From Sciurus carolinensis (Eukaryota; Chordata; Mammalia; Rodentia; Sciuridae): a stretch of 64,000 nt of DNA. Below the pieces are notes generated by a model, which had not been told where the DNA came from, made no database searches, and saw only the letters and a list, made by a program, of their open reading frames with translations. The translations under genes and the position numbers were made by a program. Within the stretch, counting starts at the first letter, position 1. Every line of letters begins with the position of its first letter. Of this stretch, positions 46,641-57,562 are shown piece by piece. The stretch spans positions 106,703,160-106,767,159 of the forward strand of contig NC_062219.1 in the NCBI RefSeq assembly GCF_902686445.1, in the 5' to 3' direction.

Positions 46641-49054
46641 GTCCCAGTAAGGCAGGGGAAAAACCCAAGATTTTGAAGGTAGACGCATGGTGTTGGTGGT
46701 GGAGTCCGGGACATCAGAGACTAGGGGGGATGGGGTTTGGTCCCCCTCCCCGAACCCAGGGTAACCCTTAAAGTGGAGGGGACCCCCATCAACTTCCTGG
46801 TGGACACAGGGACCCAAAACTCAGTACTATTACAACCTCAAGGCAAATTGTCCACCAAGACTTCTTGGGTACAAGGGACCACTGGGATGAACAAGTACTC
46901 ATGGACTACCAGAAGAATGGTGGACTTAGGCATGGGCTGGGTATCCTACTTGTTCATGGTGATCCCAGAATGCCCATACCCACTCCTGGGGTGAGACCTG
47001 CTCACCAAGATGGGGGCCCAAATTAGTTTTGGGCCTGAGGGAACATCAGTCTTAGATTCATCTGGTCAACCCATCCAGGTGCTTACAATTAGTTTAGAGG
47101 ATGAGTACCCGTTGCACCAGGTCCCAGAGCCACCCAGTGATAACATGGACTATTGGCTCAGGGCCATTCCTCAAGCTTGGGCAGAAACAGGGGGAACAAG
47201 TCTGGCAGATCATCACCCACCCCTCTATATTGAATTGAAACCGAGGGCTGAACCCGAGCCTGCCGATATCCAATGGCAAGGGAAGCCAAACTGGGAATCA
47301 TTCCCCACATCAGGCACCTGCTGGAGGTGGGAATCCTGAGATCATGTCAGTCAGCCTGGAACACCCCCCTGTTGCCCGTCCACAAGCCCCATTCAAATGA
47401 TTATAGACCAGTACAGGACCTGAGGGAAGTTAACAAGAGAGTAATGGATGTGCATCCGACAGTCCCCAACCTGTGCACCCTCCTCAGCTCCCTCCCTCCT
47501 AACCAACAATAGTATATGGTACTAGATCTTAAAGACACCTTTTTCAGCCTGCCATTGGCTCCCAAGAGCCAAGTCATCTTTGCCTTTGAATGGAGTGACC
47601 CTGACAAGGGAATCAGTGGACAATTGACCTGGACCCTACTGCCACAAGGCTTCAAAAACTCTCCCACCATCTTTGACGAGGCACTTCATGAGGATTTCGG
47701 TGAGTTCCGCACCAACCACCCTCAGATCACTCTTCTGCAGTACGTGGATGACCTCCTCATAGCTGCAGAGGATTGCGAGACTTGCATGCAGGGCACATGA
47801 GATCTACTCCAGATGTTGGGGAGTCTTGGCTACTGAACATCAGCTAAAAAGGTGCAAATTTGCAGACAGGAGGTGAGCTACTTGGGCTGTGTGTTAAGGG
47901 ATGGTCAGAGATGACTGATGAACACCAGAAAGGAGACAGTTCTCAAGATCCCCAGACCACAAACTGACAGGTTTGTGAATTTCTGGAGTCCACTGGGTTC
48001 TGTAGGCTGTGGATCCCCGAGTTCGCAGAGTTAGCCAAACCCCTCTATGAGGCCACTAAAAATTAGGATCTCTCTTGGTCAGAAGAGATAGAGGCCACCT
48101 TCACAAAAATCAAGGCCACCCTCCTCTCGGCTCCAGCCCTTGGGCTCGCAGATGTGACCAAACCCTTCCACTTGTATGTGGATGAGTGGAAAGGAGTAGC
48201 CAAAGGAATTTTGACCCAGACCCTGACCTCAATGCCCCCCTTCATGATTGCACAGAGATCTTGGCTCAAGTCCCTGGGTCTTGCGCAGACTTCAAGGACC
48301 AGCCACTGGCAGACACTGAGGACATCTGGTACACCGATGGGAGCAGCTTCGTACAGAACGGACAGAGGTATGTGGGGGCAGCAGTGGTGTCCGAGACAGA
48401 GGTGATTTGGGCTGAGCCCTTGCCAGCAGGGACTTCCGCCCAGCACGCCAAACTAATTGCCTTGACTAAAGACCTGACTTTGGCAAAAGGGTGAAAGTTA
48501 ACAGTCTACATGGACAGCCGCTATGCACTTGCTACAGCACATGTCCACGGGGCCATATACAAAGAGAGAGGACTACTGACAGCCGGTGGAAAAGCAGTTA
48601 AAAACAAGAAATCCTTGCTCTACTGGCTGCCCTATGGCTGCCTAAAAAGCTGGCCATAGTACACTGCCCTGGTCACCAAAAAGACACCACCCTGGTAGAC
48701 AGGGGCAATAATCTGGTAGACTGGATGGCTAGGCAGGTGGCTCTGCCAACAAGTCAAACCCTCAGTGTTGCCCTGGTGGACCCTGGGCCAGCTAGCCTAC
48801 CAAAAACTCCCCACGATACCAAGGAGGACTTAGAGTGGATCAGATAGCACCCTATGACTCAATGCATAGACGGGTGGTGGAAGGCCATGGATAGCAGCGG
48901 AATCCTCCCCGAGGACATGGGGAACAAAGTTTTAACCAGGATGCATTGGGCCACATACATGGGCACCAGAAAAATACAAGACTTGTTTAGACATGCAAAG
49001 ATCTGAATCAAAGATGCCAATGCCAAAATTGAGAACTTCGTGGTGAACTGTAAG

Positions 49055-49060
49055 GCCTGC
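49055..49060. repeat. 6-bp target-site duplication of the ERVK solo LTR
   Basis: GCCTGC here and at 49517-49522, directly flanking the TG...CA borders of the LTR. Confidence 0.9.
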
Positions 49061-49516
49061 TGATGCCATCCAGCGGTGTCGATTTGGCGCTGGGGACAAA
49101 CGAGTAGCGAGGCTCTTGAATTTGGAACAGTTTATTGTTGAATCAGGAAACCCGGGAACCCTGGCTCTCGAACTTGGAACCTCCAACCTCGAACCTGGAA
49201 CTTGAACTCCGACCCCGAGAGCCGGCTTATATCCCCTCCAGGAGGTGAAGGGTAGGGCTGACGCCAATTATGTGAAGATTAGGCGAGGCGCTAGCTGCCC
49301 AATCATGGCAAAGGTCAAAACAAGCAGGCATGATCAGGAGCACTTGGGAACATTTGTGCACACGTTGTGTGCGTGGATTTAATTGATTATGGACAATGAT
49401 AAATCACCTGGTTGTGCTTATGTTAATCAACCTCCTCACTGCTGATGTGACCAAAACAACTTCTGGCTGGCTGCCAGGCGCCGTCTTGGCGAGTCCGCAT
49501 GGCATAGCCCCCAACA
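49061..49516 (-). repeat. ERVK (class II, IAP-like) solo LTR
   Basis: On the minus strand it starts TGTTGGGGGCTATGCCATGC and ends CGCTGGATGGCATCA. It has GGATATAAGCC as TATA box (49227-49237) and AATAAA (complement near 49128-49133). The 456-bp length, the TGTTGGGG start and the 6-bp duplication fit class II (betaretrovirus-like) elements. A run of short GTTC/GGTTC units lies at 49150-49205. It interrupts the integrase region of ERV-A. Confidence 0.88.
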
Positions 49517-50392
49517 GCCTGCCAACTGACAAATGCGTCCAAGACCTCCGCAAACCCAGGATCCCGATTACATGGGAGCAAACCAGGAGCATACTGGGAG
49601 GTAGACTTCACTGAAGTAAAGCCAGGCCGCTATGGGTATAAGTACCTATTAGTTTTTATAGACACCCTTTCAGGATGGGCCGAAGCATTCCCTACCAAGC
49701 ATGAAATAGCTCAGATAGTGGCAAAAAAACTGTTGGAGGAGATTATGCCAAGGTATGGCTTTCCCACTATGATTGGATCCAACAATGGGCCTGCCTTTGT
49801 TTCCAAGGTAATACAGGGTTTAGCATCAGTTATTGGGGTTAATTGGAAATTACATTGTGTGTACAGACCCCAGAGTTCAGGACAGGTAGAGAGAATGAAT
49901 AGAACTCTAAAATTAGAGACCCTAACTAAATTGACCATGGAGACTGGCGGGGACTGGGTGGCTTTCCTTCCTTATGCCCCTTATAGGGTCAGTAACTCCC
50001 CTTATAAGCTGGGCCTGACCCCCTGAAATCATGTTTGGAATACCCCCTCCCATTGTACCACAACTCCAGGCAGAATTAATAACTGAAATTAATGATCATG
50101 AACTTTTTGTCTTCCCTCTGTGGTCTCCAGCAGGCCCACCAAGAAGTTTGGCCAAAGTTGAGGGCCTTACATGAGACGGGCCCCCACCTGAAACCCACTG
50201 CTATCAACCAGGCAACTAGGTCTGTGTATGGCGCCACCATCAGGGGACCCTCTAACCTTGCTGGAAGGGACCATATGTGACCGTCTTAACCACACAAACT
50301 GCCCTCAAGGTAGATGGGCTCGCCACCTGTGTCCATTATACACATGTGAGACCAGCAGACGCATTCGCTGCCAAGGACGACTTCCTGTCAAC

Positions 50393-52010
50393 ATGGAAAG
50401 TAACCCGCCACAAGGACAACCCTCTCAAACTAAAGTTGCAAAAAGCAGGGGGTCAATGATTTTTCTTCTAATCCTACTCCAAGCTCACAGATGTGCAGCT
50501 AACCCCCACCAACCCTTTAACCTTACCTGGCAAGTGGTTAATGCAGCTACACAAGAGGTATTAACTTCCTCCTCACATGTGGCACCTCTTGGGACCTGGT
50601 TTCCAGACTTAATCTTTGATCTTGGGGCACTGCTTCAATTGACTTGGAATGATGCCTTCATCCAACGCCATCATTTCTATGTTTGCCCTGGACATCGGTC
50701 AGGAAAAATGGCTTGGAAAGAATGCGGGGGAGGGCAAGATTTTTATTGTGCTTCCTGGTCTTGTGTTTCGACGGGGCACATTTGGTGGATCCCCCCCTAT
50801 GCTGGGGACTTGATCACTGTGTCCCGGCTCCCGGGGCCCCAACGCCTACCGTGCAATGAGGCAAAGCTGCCTGATGGAACTATTGAAGGTAATTGTAACC
50901 CTGTGATGCTCAAATTTACGGCCGAAGGCAGGCAGGATTCCAGGTGGGTGGGGGGACTAACATGGGGTGTCCGCCTTTATGAAAAAACAAGATTAGGAGC
51001 TAAAGATCCAGGAGCCCTTTTCACTGTGCAGCTCAGAAAAGAACCATTCCTGACTAGAGCAATGGGACCCAACCAAGAGATAAGACCCAGATCGGTTCAG
51101 CCAGCAACAAGTAGTTACCTCACCCCATCCTCCCAGTCCTAGTTCAGAACCACCCACTCTGGTTCCTAGCTCATTGCCTCTGCTCTCAAGGAACCTCTGT
51201 GGTTCCTAATGATCAAGACCTATCAAGTTTTAAATGTGACCAAAGCTGATCTCACTGAATCCTGCTGGCTTTGCTATGATATTAGGCATAACCATGGTTG
51301 CTGATTACACCATGGGCTCAAGGGCCAATGAGTGCAGATGGCAACATAGAGGCTCAACTAGACTGACTCTACAGTCAGTATCAGGGCAAGGACTATGCCT
51401 TGGGCAAGTGCCTCCCACCCATTGGCATCTATGTAACAAAACTATCCAGCTACCATCCTCCAATTACATACTGCCCCCTGACAACGGATGGTGGGCGTGT
51501 TCCACTGGGCTCACACCCTGTATTCATGGTGGGGTCTTAAACTCCACTGGAGGTTACTGTGTGGGTACAACTCTTTCCCCGAGTACTGTATCACGATGGG
51601 GACCAAGTATATCAAACATTGACAAGAAACCCATCACCCTGGGTTAAGAGGGAGCCCATAACAACAGTCACTCTCATGACCCTGTTTGGGCTTGGATTGG
51701 CAGGTACAGGGACAGGAGTCTCCTCCCTTGCACTCCAGGGCCAACACTATGGCACCTTAAGGACAGCCATAGATGAGGATATAACTAGGATCAAGACTTC
51801 TGTCACCCATCTTCAGGACTCACTGACATCCTGTCAGAGGTTGTCTTGCAGAATAGAAGAGGACTGGACCTAGTGTTTCTGCAACAAGGAGGTTTATATG
51901 CCACCCTTGGGGGAAGAAGGTTGTTTTTGCAGACCACTCGGGTAGTTAAAGAATTCATGGATAAAATCAGAGAGGGATTGGCAAAATGAAAATGAGAGAG
52001 GGAACAGTGA
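50393..52010 (+). pseudogene. ERV-A env, broken
   Basis: The frame from 50393 gives a hydrophobic signal segment (MIFLLILLQAH, 50456 onward), then a surface subunit with FNLTWQV, FYVCPGH, ITVSRLP and TWGVRLYEKT, closed by a stop at 51140. Later frames at 51276-51647 and 51559-51873 carry the rest of the surface part and a fusion-peptide-like [16 protein letters not shown]. The LQNRRGLDL string of the gammaretroviral transmembrane ectodomain (about 51847-51873) lies in another frame than the segment before it. In the family Env binds the receptor and fuses membranes. Several shifts and stops prevent that here. Confidence 0.88.
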
Positions 52011-52273
52011 GAGGGATGGTTTGAGTCATGGTTTAACTCGTCTCCTTGACTAACTGCCCTAGTTTCAACACTTCTGTGGCCCTTGATTATTTTACTAATG
52101 TTATTTTACTAATGCTTACCTTTGGTCCCTGTATCCTTAATAGATTGGTCAATTTCATGAAGGACTACTTAAACATAATTCAACTTATGGTGCTTAGAAC
52201 TCAATATAGGCCAATATAGGAGATATAAACTGAATTTTCAACCTAGGATCCATGATTGGCTCCCCTAGGTGCA

Positions 52274-52288
52274 AGAGAAAGGGAGAAA
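52274..52288 (+). promoter_or_regulatory. ERV-A polypurine tract
   Basis: AGAGAAAGGGAGAAA directly precedes the 3' LTR, the position where plus-strand DNA synthesis is primed in retroviruses. Confidence 0.85.
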
Positions 52289-52781
52289 TGAAAAGGGAGC
52301 TGAACCGCGGCCATGACAGGCTGCGTTTAGGGCATGAAAGATTTCAGGCCTACGTTTCTATTTCCTAGAGCTCAGATAGCCAATTCCAGGAAGGCTACTA
52401 GAACAAAGAGCATATCACATGAGTCAGGATCAGGACTGGCCTTTGGCAAACAACCGATGGGGAGCTAACAAGCCAATGCCTAACATTCCAAACCATAAAT
52501 GTCAATATGTTAAGACCTGGGTACCCTAAGCCAATGGAAATATGCCAAACCACACATGCTGAAAGATCAGCCAACCGCATACTTTGCTTTGTTCAAATTT
52601 CCCGCTCTACTGTAGAGCTCATGAAAATCCCACTGAATGGAGACTCTGGACTCTCAGCCAGTACCTGCCACGTCAGTGAACGCTGTGAGTCCAAGCTCGA
52701 GCTTGCAATAAAGGCCTTCTTGCTTTTGCATTGGAGATGGCTCCCTGGTGGTCTTTGGGGATTCGTGATCTGGGCACAACA
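52289..52781 (+). repeat. ERV-A 3' LTR, complete
   Basis: 493 bp from TGAAAAGGG to CACAACA. It contains AATAAA near 52709-52714 and keeps the uninterrupted form of the site where LTR-B copy 1 landed in the 5' LTR (TACCCTAAGCCAATGG, 52520-52535). Confidence 0.92.
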
Positions 52782-53107
52782 AAAAGACAAAGCCCGTTTA
52801 CCAGTGACAAGTTCTGCTCCCTCTATTGTTGAAGTTTGAACATTAGAGAAGCACACCAAGGCAAGCATATTAAGCAGGTTTTATTTAAAAATAGTAGTAA
52901 TACAGACTTCTCCCGAGAGGGAGAAGGGGGCCATGGCTGATGTTCTAGAATCCCAAGAAGTGAGCACGCCCTACATCTTTTGTAGGTTAAGGTCTCTTTT
53001 GTTCTCCAGTTCTCCCCTCCCCCCCATCTCTTTTTCCTGCCTATGTGACTAGGCCTGGTTTTGCAGGTGAGATGCATAAAGTGAGAAGTGAATGGGCAGG
53101 GGGAGGG

Positions 53108-53120
53108 CCCAGGGAGTATT
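53108..53120. repeat. Target-site duplication of L1-3
   Basis: CCCAGGGAGTATT here and at 59636-59648, 13 bases, flanking a poly(T) start on the left and the L1 5' end on the right. Confidence 0.93.
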
Positions 53121-53133
53121 TTTTTTTTTTTTT

Positions 53134-53447
53134 AAATAAAAGTAAGCAATTTTATTTTAAAGTGTATAAGCAACGCGATTAGAGTGAATTGCCTCAGAAG
53201 CAAAATGACCACACTTCCCCTAACAGATTTTAATTATTTTTTTTTTTTTTTTTAGTAACTAAAATTTTAGTTTTTCTTTTAATTTAGAACAAAAGTAATA
53301 TCAAGTAAAAAATACCCCAAGAGATCAATGAGCATTTTCTTTTTGTACCTGGAAGGATACTTTGTTTTGAACAAAGGAAACTACAAATTTTATAACTGTT
53401 CCTGATCATGATGTTGTTCTGAGAAGACTCTGGTCATTTGGGGTGAA

Positions 53448-53450
<3 letters not shown>
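53134..53450 (-). other. Probable 3'-transduced sequence of L1-3
   Basis: Between the L1 poly(A) and the outer A-tail lie about 317 bases with no L1 similarity that I can see. They contain an ATTAAA signal 25-30 bases before an internal A17 (complement 53236-53252) and an AATAAA signal just before the terminal tail (complement near 53148-53158). The pattern fits read-through of the L1 signal at the source locus with two successive polyadenylation events. The strings resemble a gene 3' UTR, but I do not recognise which. Confidence 0.75.
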
Positions 53451-53482
<32 letters not shown>

Positions 53483-53483
<1 letters not shown>

Positions 53484-53766
53484 GTTTACATAGGGTAATG
53501 ATGTTTATTATATTTTTCCCCTCCCCCCACCCCTCCCACCCCTCCCACCCCTCCCACCCCTCCCACCCCTCTTTTCCCTCTACACAGTCCTTCTTTCCTT
53601 CATTCTTACTGCTCTCCTTAGCCTAACTCTAAACCTAACCCTAAACCTAATGCTAGCCCGTCCCACCCCCCATTATATGTCCTCATCCGCTTATCAGCGA
53701 GATCATTCGTCCTTTAGTTTTTTGAGATTGGCTTATCTCACTTAGCATGATATTCTCCAATTTCGA
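53483..53766 (-). other. L1-3 3' UTR with G-rich tract
   Basis: Plus strand 53513-53570 is a CCCACCCCT tandem tract (about five units), and 53617-53655 carries CCTAACTCTAAACCTAACCC-like telomere-type words. In RNA sense these are runs of G suitable for G-quadruplexes, a recurring trait of mammalian L1 3' UTRs. Confidence 0.88.
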
Positions 53767-56700
53767 TCATTTGCCTACAAATGCCATAATTTTATCATTC
53801 TTCATTGCGGAGTAATATTCCATTGTATAAATATGCCACAGTTTCTTTATCCATTCATCAACCGAAGGACATCTAGGTTGGTTCCACAATCTGGCTATGG
53901 TGAATTGAGCAGCAATGAACATTGATGTGGCTGTATGTCTGTAGTATGCTGCTTTTAAGTCCTTTGGGTATAGGCCAAGGAGTGGGATAGCTGGGTCAAA
54001 TGGTGTTTCCATTCCAAGCTTTCTGAGGAATCTCCACACTGCTTTCCAGAGTGGTTGCACTAATTTGCAACCCCACCAGCAATGTATGAGTGTTCCTTTT
54101 TCACCACATCCTCGCCAACACCTATTGTTGCTTGTATTCTTGATAATCGCCATTCTAATTGGGGTGAGATGAAATCTTAGGGTAGTTTTGATTTGCATTT
54201 CCCTTATTACTAGGGATGTTGAACATTTTTTCATATATCTGGTGATTACTTGTACATCTTCTTCTGTGAAGTGTCTGTTCATTTCCTTAGCCCATTTGTT
54301 GATTGGATTATTTGTATTCTTCGTGTAGAGTTTTTTGAGTTCTTTATAGATTCTGGAAATTAGCGCTCTATCTGAGGTATGGTTGGCAAAGATATTCTCC
54401 CACTCTGTAGGCTCTCTCTTCACATTTCTGATAGTTTCCTTTGCTGAGAGAAAGCTTTTTAGTTTGAATCTATCCCAGTTGTTGATTCTTGCTTTTATTT
54501 CTTGTGCTATGGGAGTCCTGTTAAGGAAATCTGATCCTGAGCCAACAAGTTGAAGATTTGGACCTACTTTTTCTTCTATAAGATGCAGGGTCTCTGGTCT
54601 GATTCCGAGGTCCTTGATCCATTTTGAGTTGAGTTTTGTGTAGGGTGAGAGATAGGGGTTTAGTTTCATTCTATTGCATATAGTTTTCCAGTTTTCCCAG
54701 CACCATTTGTTGAAGAGGCTATCTTTTCTCCATTGCATATTTTTGGAACCTTTGTCTAGTATGAGAAAATTGTATTTATTTGGGTTTGTGTCCATGTCCT
54801 CTATTCTATACCATTGATCTACCTGTCTATTTTGGTACCAATACCATGCCGTTTTTGTTACTATTGCTTTGTAGTAGAGTTGAAGACCTGGTATTGCAAT
54901 ATCCTCTGCTTCGCTCTTGCTACTGAGGATTGCTTTAGCTATTCTAGGTTTTTTATTCTTCCAGATGAATTTCATAATTGCTTGCTCTATTTCTGCGAGG
55001 TACATCATTGGGATTTTAATTGGAATTGCATTGAATCTGTATAGCACTTTAGGTAGTATAGCCATTTTGACGATATTAATTCTGCCTATCCAGGAACATG
55101 GGAGATCTTTCCATCTTCTAAGGTTTTCTTTAATTTCTTTCTTTAGTGTTCTGTAGTTCGCGTTGTAGAGGTCTTTCACCTCTTTTGTGAGATTGATTCC
55201 CAAGTATTTTATTTTCTTCGATGCTATTGTGAATGGGGTAGTTTTCCTAATTTCTCTTTCTGAAGATTCATCACTTATGTATAAAAATGCATTGGATTTA
55301 TGAGCATTGATCTTGTAACCTGCTACTTTACTGAATTCACTTATGAGTTCTAAAAGTTTTCTGGTGGAATTTCCAGGTTCCTCTAAATATATAATCATGT
55401 CATCAGCGAACAGGGATAGTTTGAGTTCTTCTTTTCCTATTCGTATCCCTTTAATTTCTTTGGTTTGTCTGATTGCTCTGGCTAGAGTCTCAAGGACGAT
55501 GTTGAATAGAAGCGGTGAAAGAGGGCATCCCTGCCTTGTTCCAGTTTTTAGGGGGAACGCTTTCAGTTTTTCACCATTTAGAATGATATTAGCCATGGGC
55601 TTAGCGTAGATGGCCTTTATAATGTTTAGGAATGTTCCCATTACCCCAATTTTTTCTAGTGTTTTGAGCATGAAGGGATGCTGTATTTTATCAAATGCTT
55701 TTTCTGCATCTATTGAAATAATCATGTGATTCTTAACTTTAAGCCTGTTGATATGGTGAATGACATTTATTGATTTCCGAATGTTGAACCAACCTTGCAT
55801 CCCTGGGATAAAACCCACTTGATCGTGGTGCACTATCTTTTTAATATATATTTGTATGCGATTTGCTAAAATTTTGTTGAGAATTTTTGCATCGATGTTC
55901 ATTAAGGATATTGGTCTGAAATTTTCTTTCCTTGATGTGTCTCTGTCTGGTTTAGGTATCAGGGTGATATTGGCTTCATAGAACGAGTTTGGTAGGGTTC
56001 CCTCCTCTTCTATTTCATGGAATAGTTTGAGGAGTATTGGAATGAGCTCTTCTTTAAAGGTTTTGTAGAACTTGGCTGAGAACCCATCTGGTCCTGGACT
56101 TTTCTTTGTTGGTAGGCTTTTGATGACCTCTTCTATTTCATTGCTTGAAATTGGTTTATTTAAGTTGTGTATGTCCTCCTCGTTCAGTTTAGGTAGTTCA
56201 TATGTCTCTAGAAATTTGTTGATGTCTTCAAGGTTTTCTGTTTTGTTGGAGTATAGATTTTCGAAATAGCTTCTAATTATGTTTTGTATTTCACTCGTGT
56301 CTGTTGTGATGTTTCCTTGTTCATTCCGAATTTTAGTAATTTGAGTTTTCTCCCTCTTTCTCTTTGTTAGTGTGGCTAAGGGTTTATCAATTTTATTTAT
56401 TTTTTCAAAGAACCAACTATTTATTTTATTAATTTTTCCGATTGTTTCTTTTGTTTCGATTTCGTTGATTTCGGCTCTGATTTTAACTATTTCCTGTCTT
56501 CTACTACTTTTGGTATTGGTCTGCTCTTCTTTTTCTAGTGCTTTGAGTTGTAGTGTTAACTCGTTTATTTGTTGATTTCTACTTCTTTTTTTGAATGCAC
56601 CCCATGAAATAAATCTTCCTCTAAGTACTGCTTTCATAGTGTCCCAGAGATTTTGATATGATGTGTCTTTGTTCTCGTTTACTTCTAAGAATTTTTTTAT

Positions 56701-57531
56701 TTCCCTCCTGATGTCTTCTGTTATCCATTCATCATATAATAGTGTATTATTTAGTCTCCAGGTATTGGAGAAGTTTCTGTTTTTTATTCTGTCATTTATT
56801 TCTAATTTCAATCCATTATGATCTGATAGAGTACAAGGTAGTATCTCTATCTTCTTGTATTTACTAACAGTAGCTTTGTGGCATAAAATATGGTCTATTT
56901 TAGAGAAGGATCCATGTGCTGCTGAGAAGAAAGTGTATTCATTCTGTGTTGGATGGTATATTCTATATATGTCCGTTAAGTCTAAATTGTTGATTGTGTT
57001 GTTGAGATCTATAGTTTCTTTATTCAATTTTTGTTTGGACGATCTATCCAGTGGTGAGAGAGGTGTGTTAAAATCGCCTAGTATTATTGTGTTGTGGTCT
57101 ATTTGGTTTCTGGAATTGAGAAGGATTTGTTTGATGTACGTGGATGAGCCAATGTTCGGGGCATAGATATTTATGATTGTTATGTCTTGCTGATTTATGC
57201 TTCCCTTAAGCAGCATGTAATGTCCTTCTTTATCCCTTCTGACTAGTTTTGGTTTGAAGTCCACATTATCTGAGATGAGGATGGATACTCCAGCTTTTTT
57301 GCTGTGTCCGTGTGCATGGTATGTTTTTCCCCATCCTTTCACCTTTAGTCTATGGGTGTCTCTTTCTATGAGATGAGTCTCTTGCAGGCAGCATATTGTT
57401 GGATTTTTCTTTTTAATCCAATCTGCCAGTCTGTGTCTTTTGATTGATGAATTCAGGCCATTAACATTCAGGGTTATTATTGTGATATGATTTGTATTCC
57501 CAGTCAATTGACTCATATTTGTTTTTGACAT
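53767..57531 (-). CDS. L1-3 ORF2 protein: endonuclease and reverse transcriptase
   Basis: A 1254-codon open frame, close to the usual L1 ORF2 size. Residues 1-240 are the AP-like endonuclease: LNVNGL (21-26), QETH with the catalytic Glu (50-53), IYAPN (122-126), GDFNT (152-156), KIDHI (211-215), SDH (236-238). The reverse transcriptase spans roughly 480-760, with DAEKAFD (608-614), [10 protein letters not shown] (664-673) and the catalytic FADD (708-711). The C-terminal cysteine motif C-3-C-7-H-4-C lies at 1128-1145. In the family the protein nicks T-rich target DNA and copies L1 RNA there; it acts with ORF1 protein on its own mRNA. Start chosen at MSKTNMSQ, 31 bases after the ORF1 stop. No disrupting change is visible. 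Activity is inferred, not shown. Confidence 0.96.
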   Translation of the reverse strand: MSKTNMSQLTGNTNHITIITLNVNGLNSSIKRHRLADWIKKKNPTICCLQETHLIERDTHRLKVKGWGKTYHAHGHSKKAGVSILISDNVDFKPKLVRRDKEGHYMLLKGSINQQDITIINIYAPNIGSSTYIKQILLNSRNQIDHNTIILGDFNTPLSPLDRSSKQKLNKETIDLNNTINNLDLTDIYRIYHPTQNEYTFFSAAHGSFSKIDHILCHKATVSKYKKIEILPCTLSDHNGLKLEINDRIKNRNFSNTWRLNNTLLYDEWITEDIRREIKKFLEVNENKDTSYQNLWDTMKAVLRGRFISWGAFKKRSRNQQINELTLQLKALEKEEQTNTKSSRRQEIVKIRAEINEIETKETIGKINKINSWFFEKINKIDKPLATLTKRKREKTQITKIRNEQGNITTDTSEIQNIIRSYFENLYSNKTENLEDINKFLETYELPKLNEEDIHNLNKPISSNEIEEVIKSLPTKKSPGPDGFSAKFYKTFKEELIPILLKLFHEIEEEGTLPNSFYEANITLIPKPDRDTSRKENFRPISLMNIDAKILNKILANRIQIYIKKIVHHDQVGFIPGMQGWFNIRKSINVIHHINRLKVKNHMIISIDAEKAFDKIQHPFMLKTLEKIGVMGTFLNIIKAIYAKPMANIILNGEKLKAFPLKTGTRQGCPLSPLLFNIVLETLARAIRQTKEIKGIRIGKEELKLSLFADDMIIYLEEPGNSTRKLLELISEFSKVAGYKINAHKSNAFLYISDESSEREIRKTTPFTIASKKIKYLGINLTKEVKDLYNANYRTLKKEIKENLRRWKDLPCSWIGRINIVKMAILPKVLYRFNAIPIKIPMMYLAEIEQAIMKFIWKNKKPRIAKAILSSKSEAEDIAIPGLQLYYKAIVTKTAWYWYQNRQVDQWYRIEDMDTNPNKYNFLILDKGSKNMQWRKDSLFNKWCWENWKTICNRMKLNPYLSPYTKLNSKWIKDLGIRPETLHLIEEKVGPNLQLVGSGSDFLNRTPIAQEIKARINNWDRFKLKSFLSAKETIRNVKREPTEWENIFANHTSDRALISRIYKELKKLYTKNTNNPINKWAKEMNRHFTEEDVQVITRYMKKCSTSLVIREMQIKTTLRFHLTPIRMAIIKNTSNNRCWRGCGEKGTLIHCWWGCKLVQPLWKAVWRFLRKLGMETPFDPAIPLLGLYPKDLKAAYYRHTATSMFIAAQFTIARLWNQPRCPSVDEWIKKLWHIYTMEYYSAMKNDKIMAFVGK

Positions 57532-57562
57532 GATTTGGTTTCTCCTTTATTTGGCTATTCCT

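Larger units (their letters stand above)
46700..50459 (+). pseudogene. ERV-A pro-pol, multiply broken
   Basis: Domains in order: protease with LVDTGTQNS (about 46797-46823); reverse transcriptase with [17 protein letters not shown] and YVDD (47742-47753); RNase H with YTDGSSF (about 48331-48351), after an apparent deletion in the connection; integrase with the end of its zinc-binding region (VNCKAC, about 49043-49060), then a solo LTR insertion, then [19 protein letters not shown]. At the second catalytic acidic position of integrase the sequence reads GSNNGPAF, Asn where Asp is usual. Pol ends at 50459, overlapping the env start by about 67 bases as is typical of gammaretroviruses. Many stops and shifts separate the pieces. 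Confidence 0.9.
43658..52781 (+). mobile_element. ERV-A, gammaretrovirus-like provirus, defective
   Basis: A complete proviral layout: 5' LTR (43658-44687, interrupted), tRNA-Pro-type primer binding site, leader, gag, pro-pol, env, polypurine tract, 3' LTR (52289-52781). Both LTRs begin TGAAAAGGG and end CACAACA. The 4-bp flanks AAAA at 43654-43657 and 52782-52785 fit the 4-bp target duplication of gammaretroviruses. All genes are broken. By hand count the first 240 bases of the two LTRs differ at about 9 percent of positions, so it is not young. Two solo LTRs are nested inside (43897-44436 and 49061-49516). Confidence 0.93.

Noticed and set aside
49396..49614. Independent small gene between integrase pieces
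   Set aside because: It spans the border of the ERVK solo LTR and the integrase remnant, so the frame is a junction artefact.
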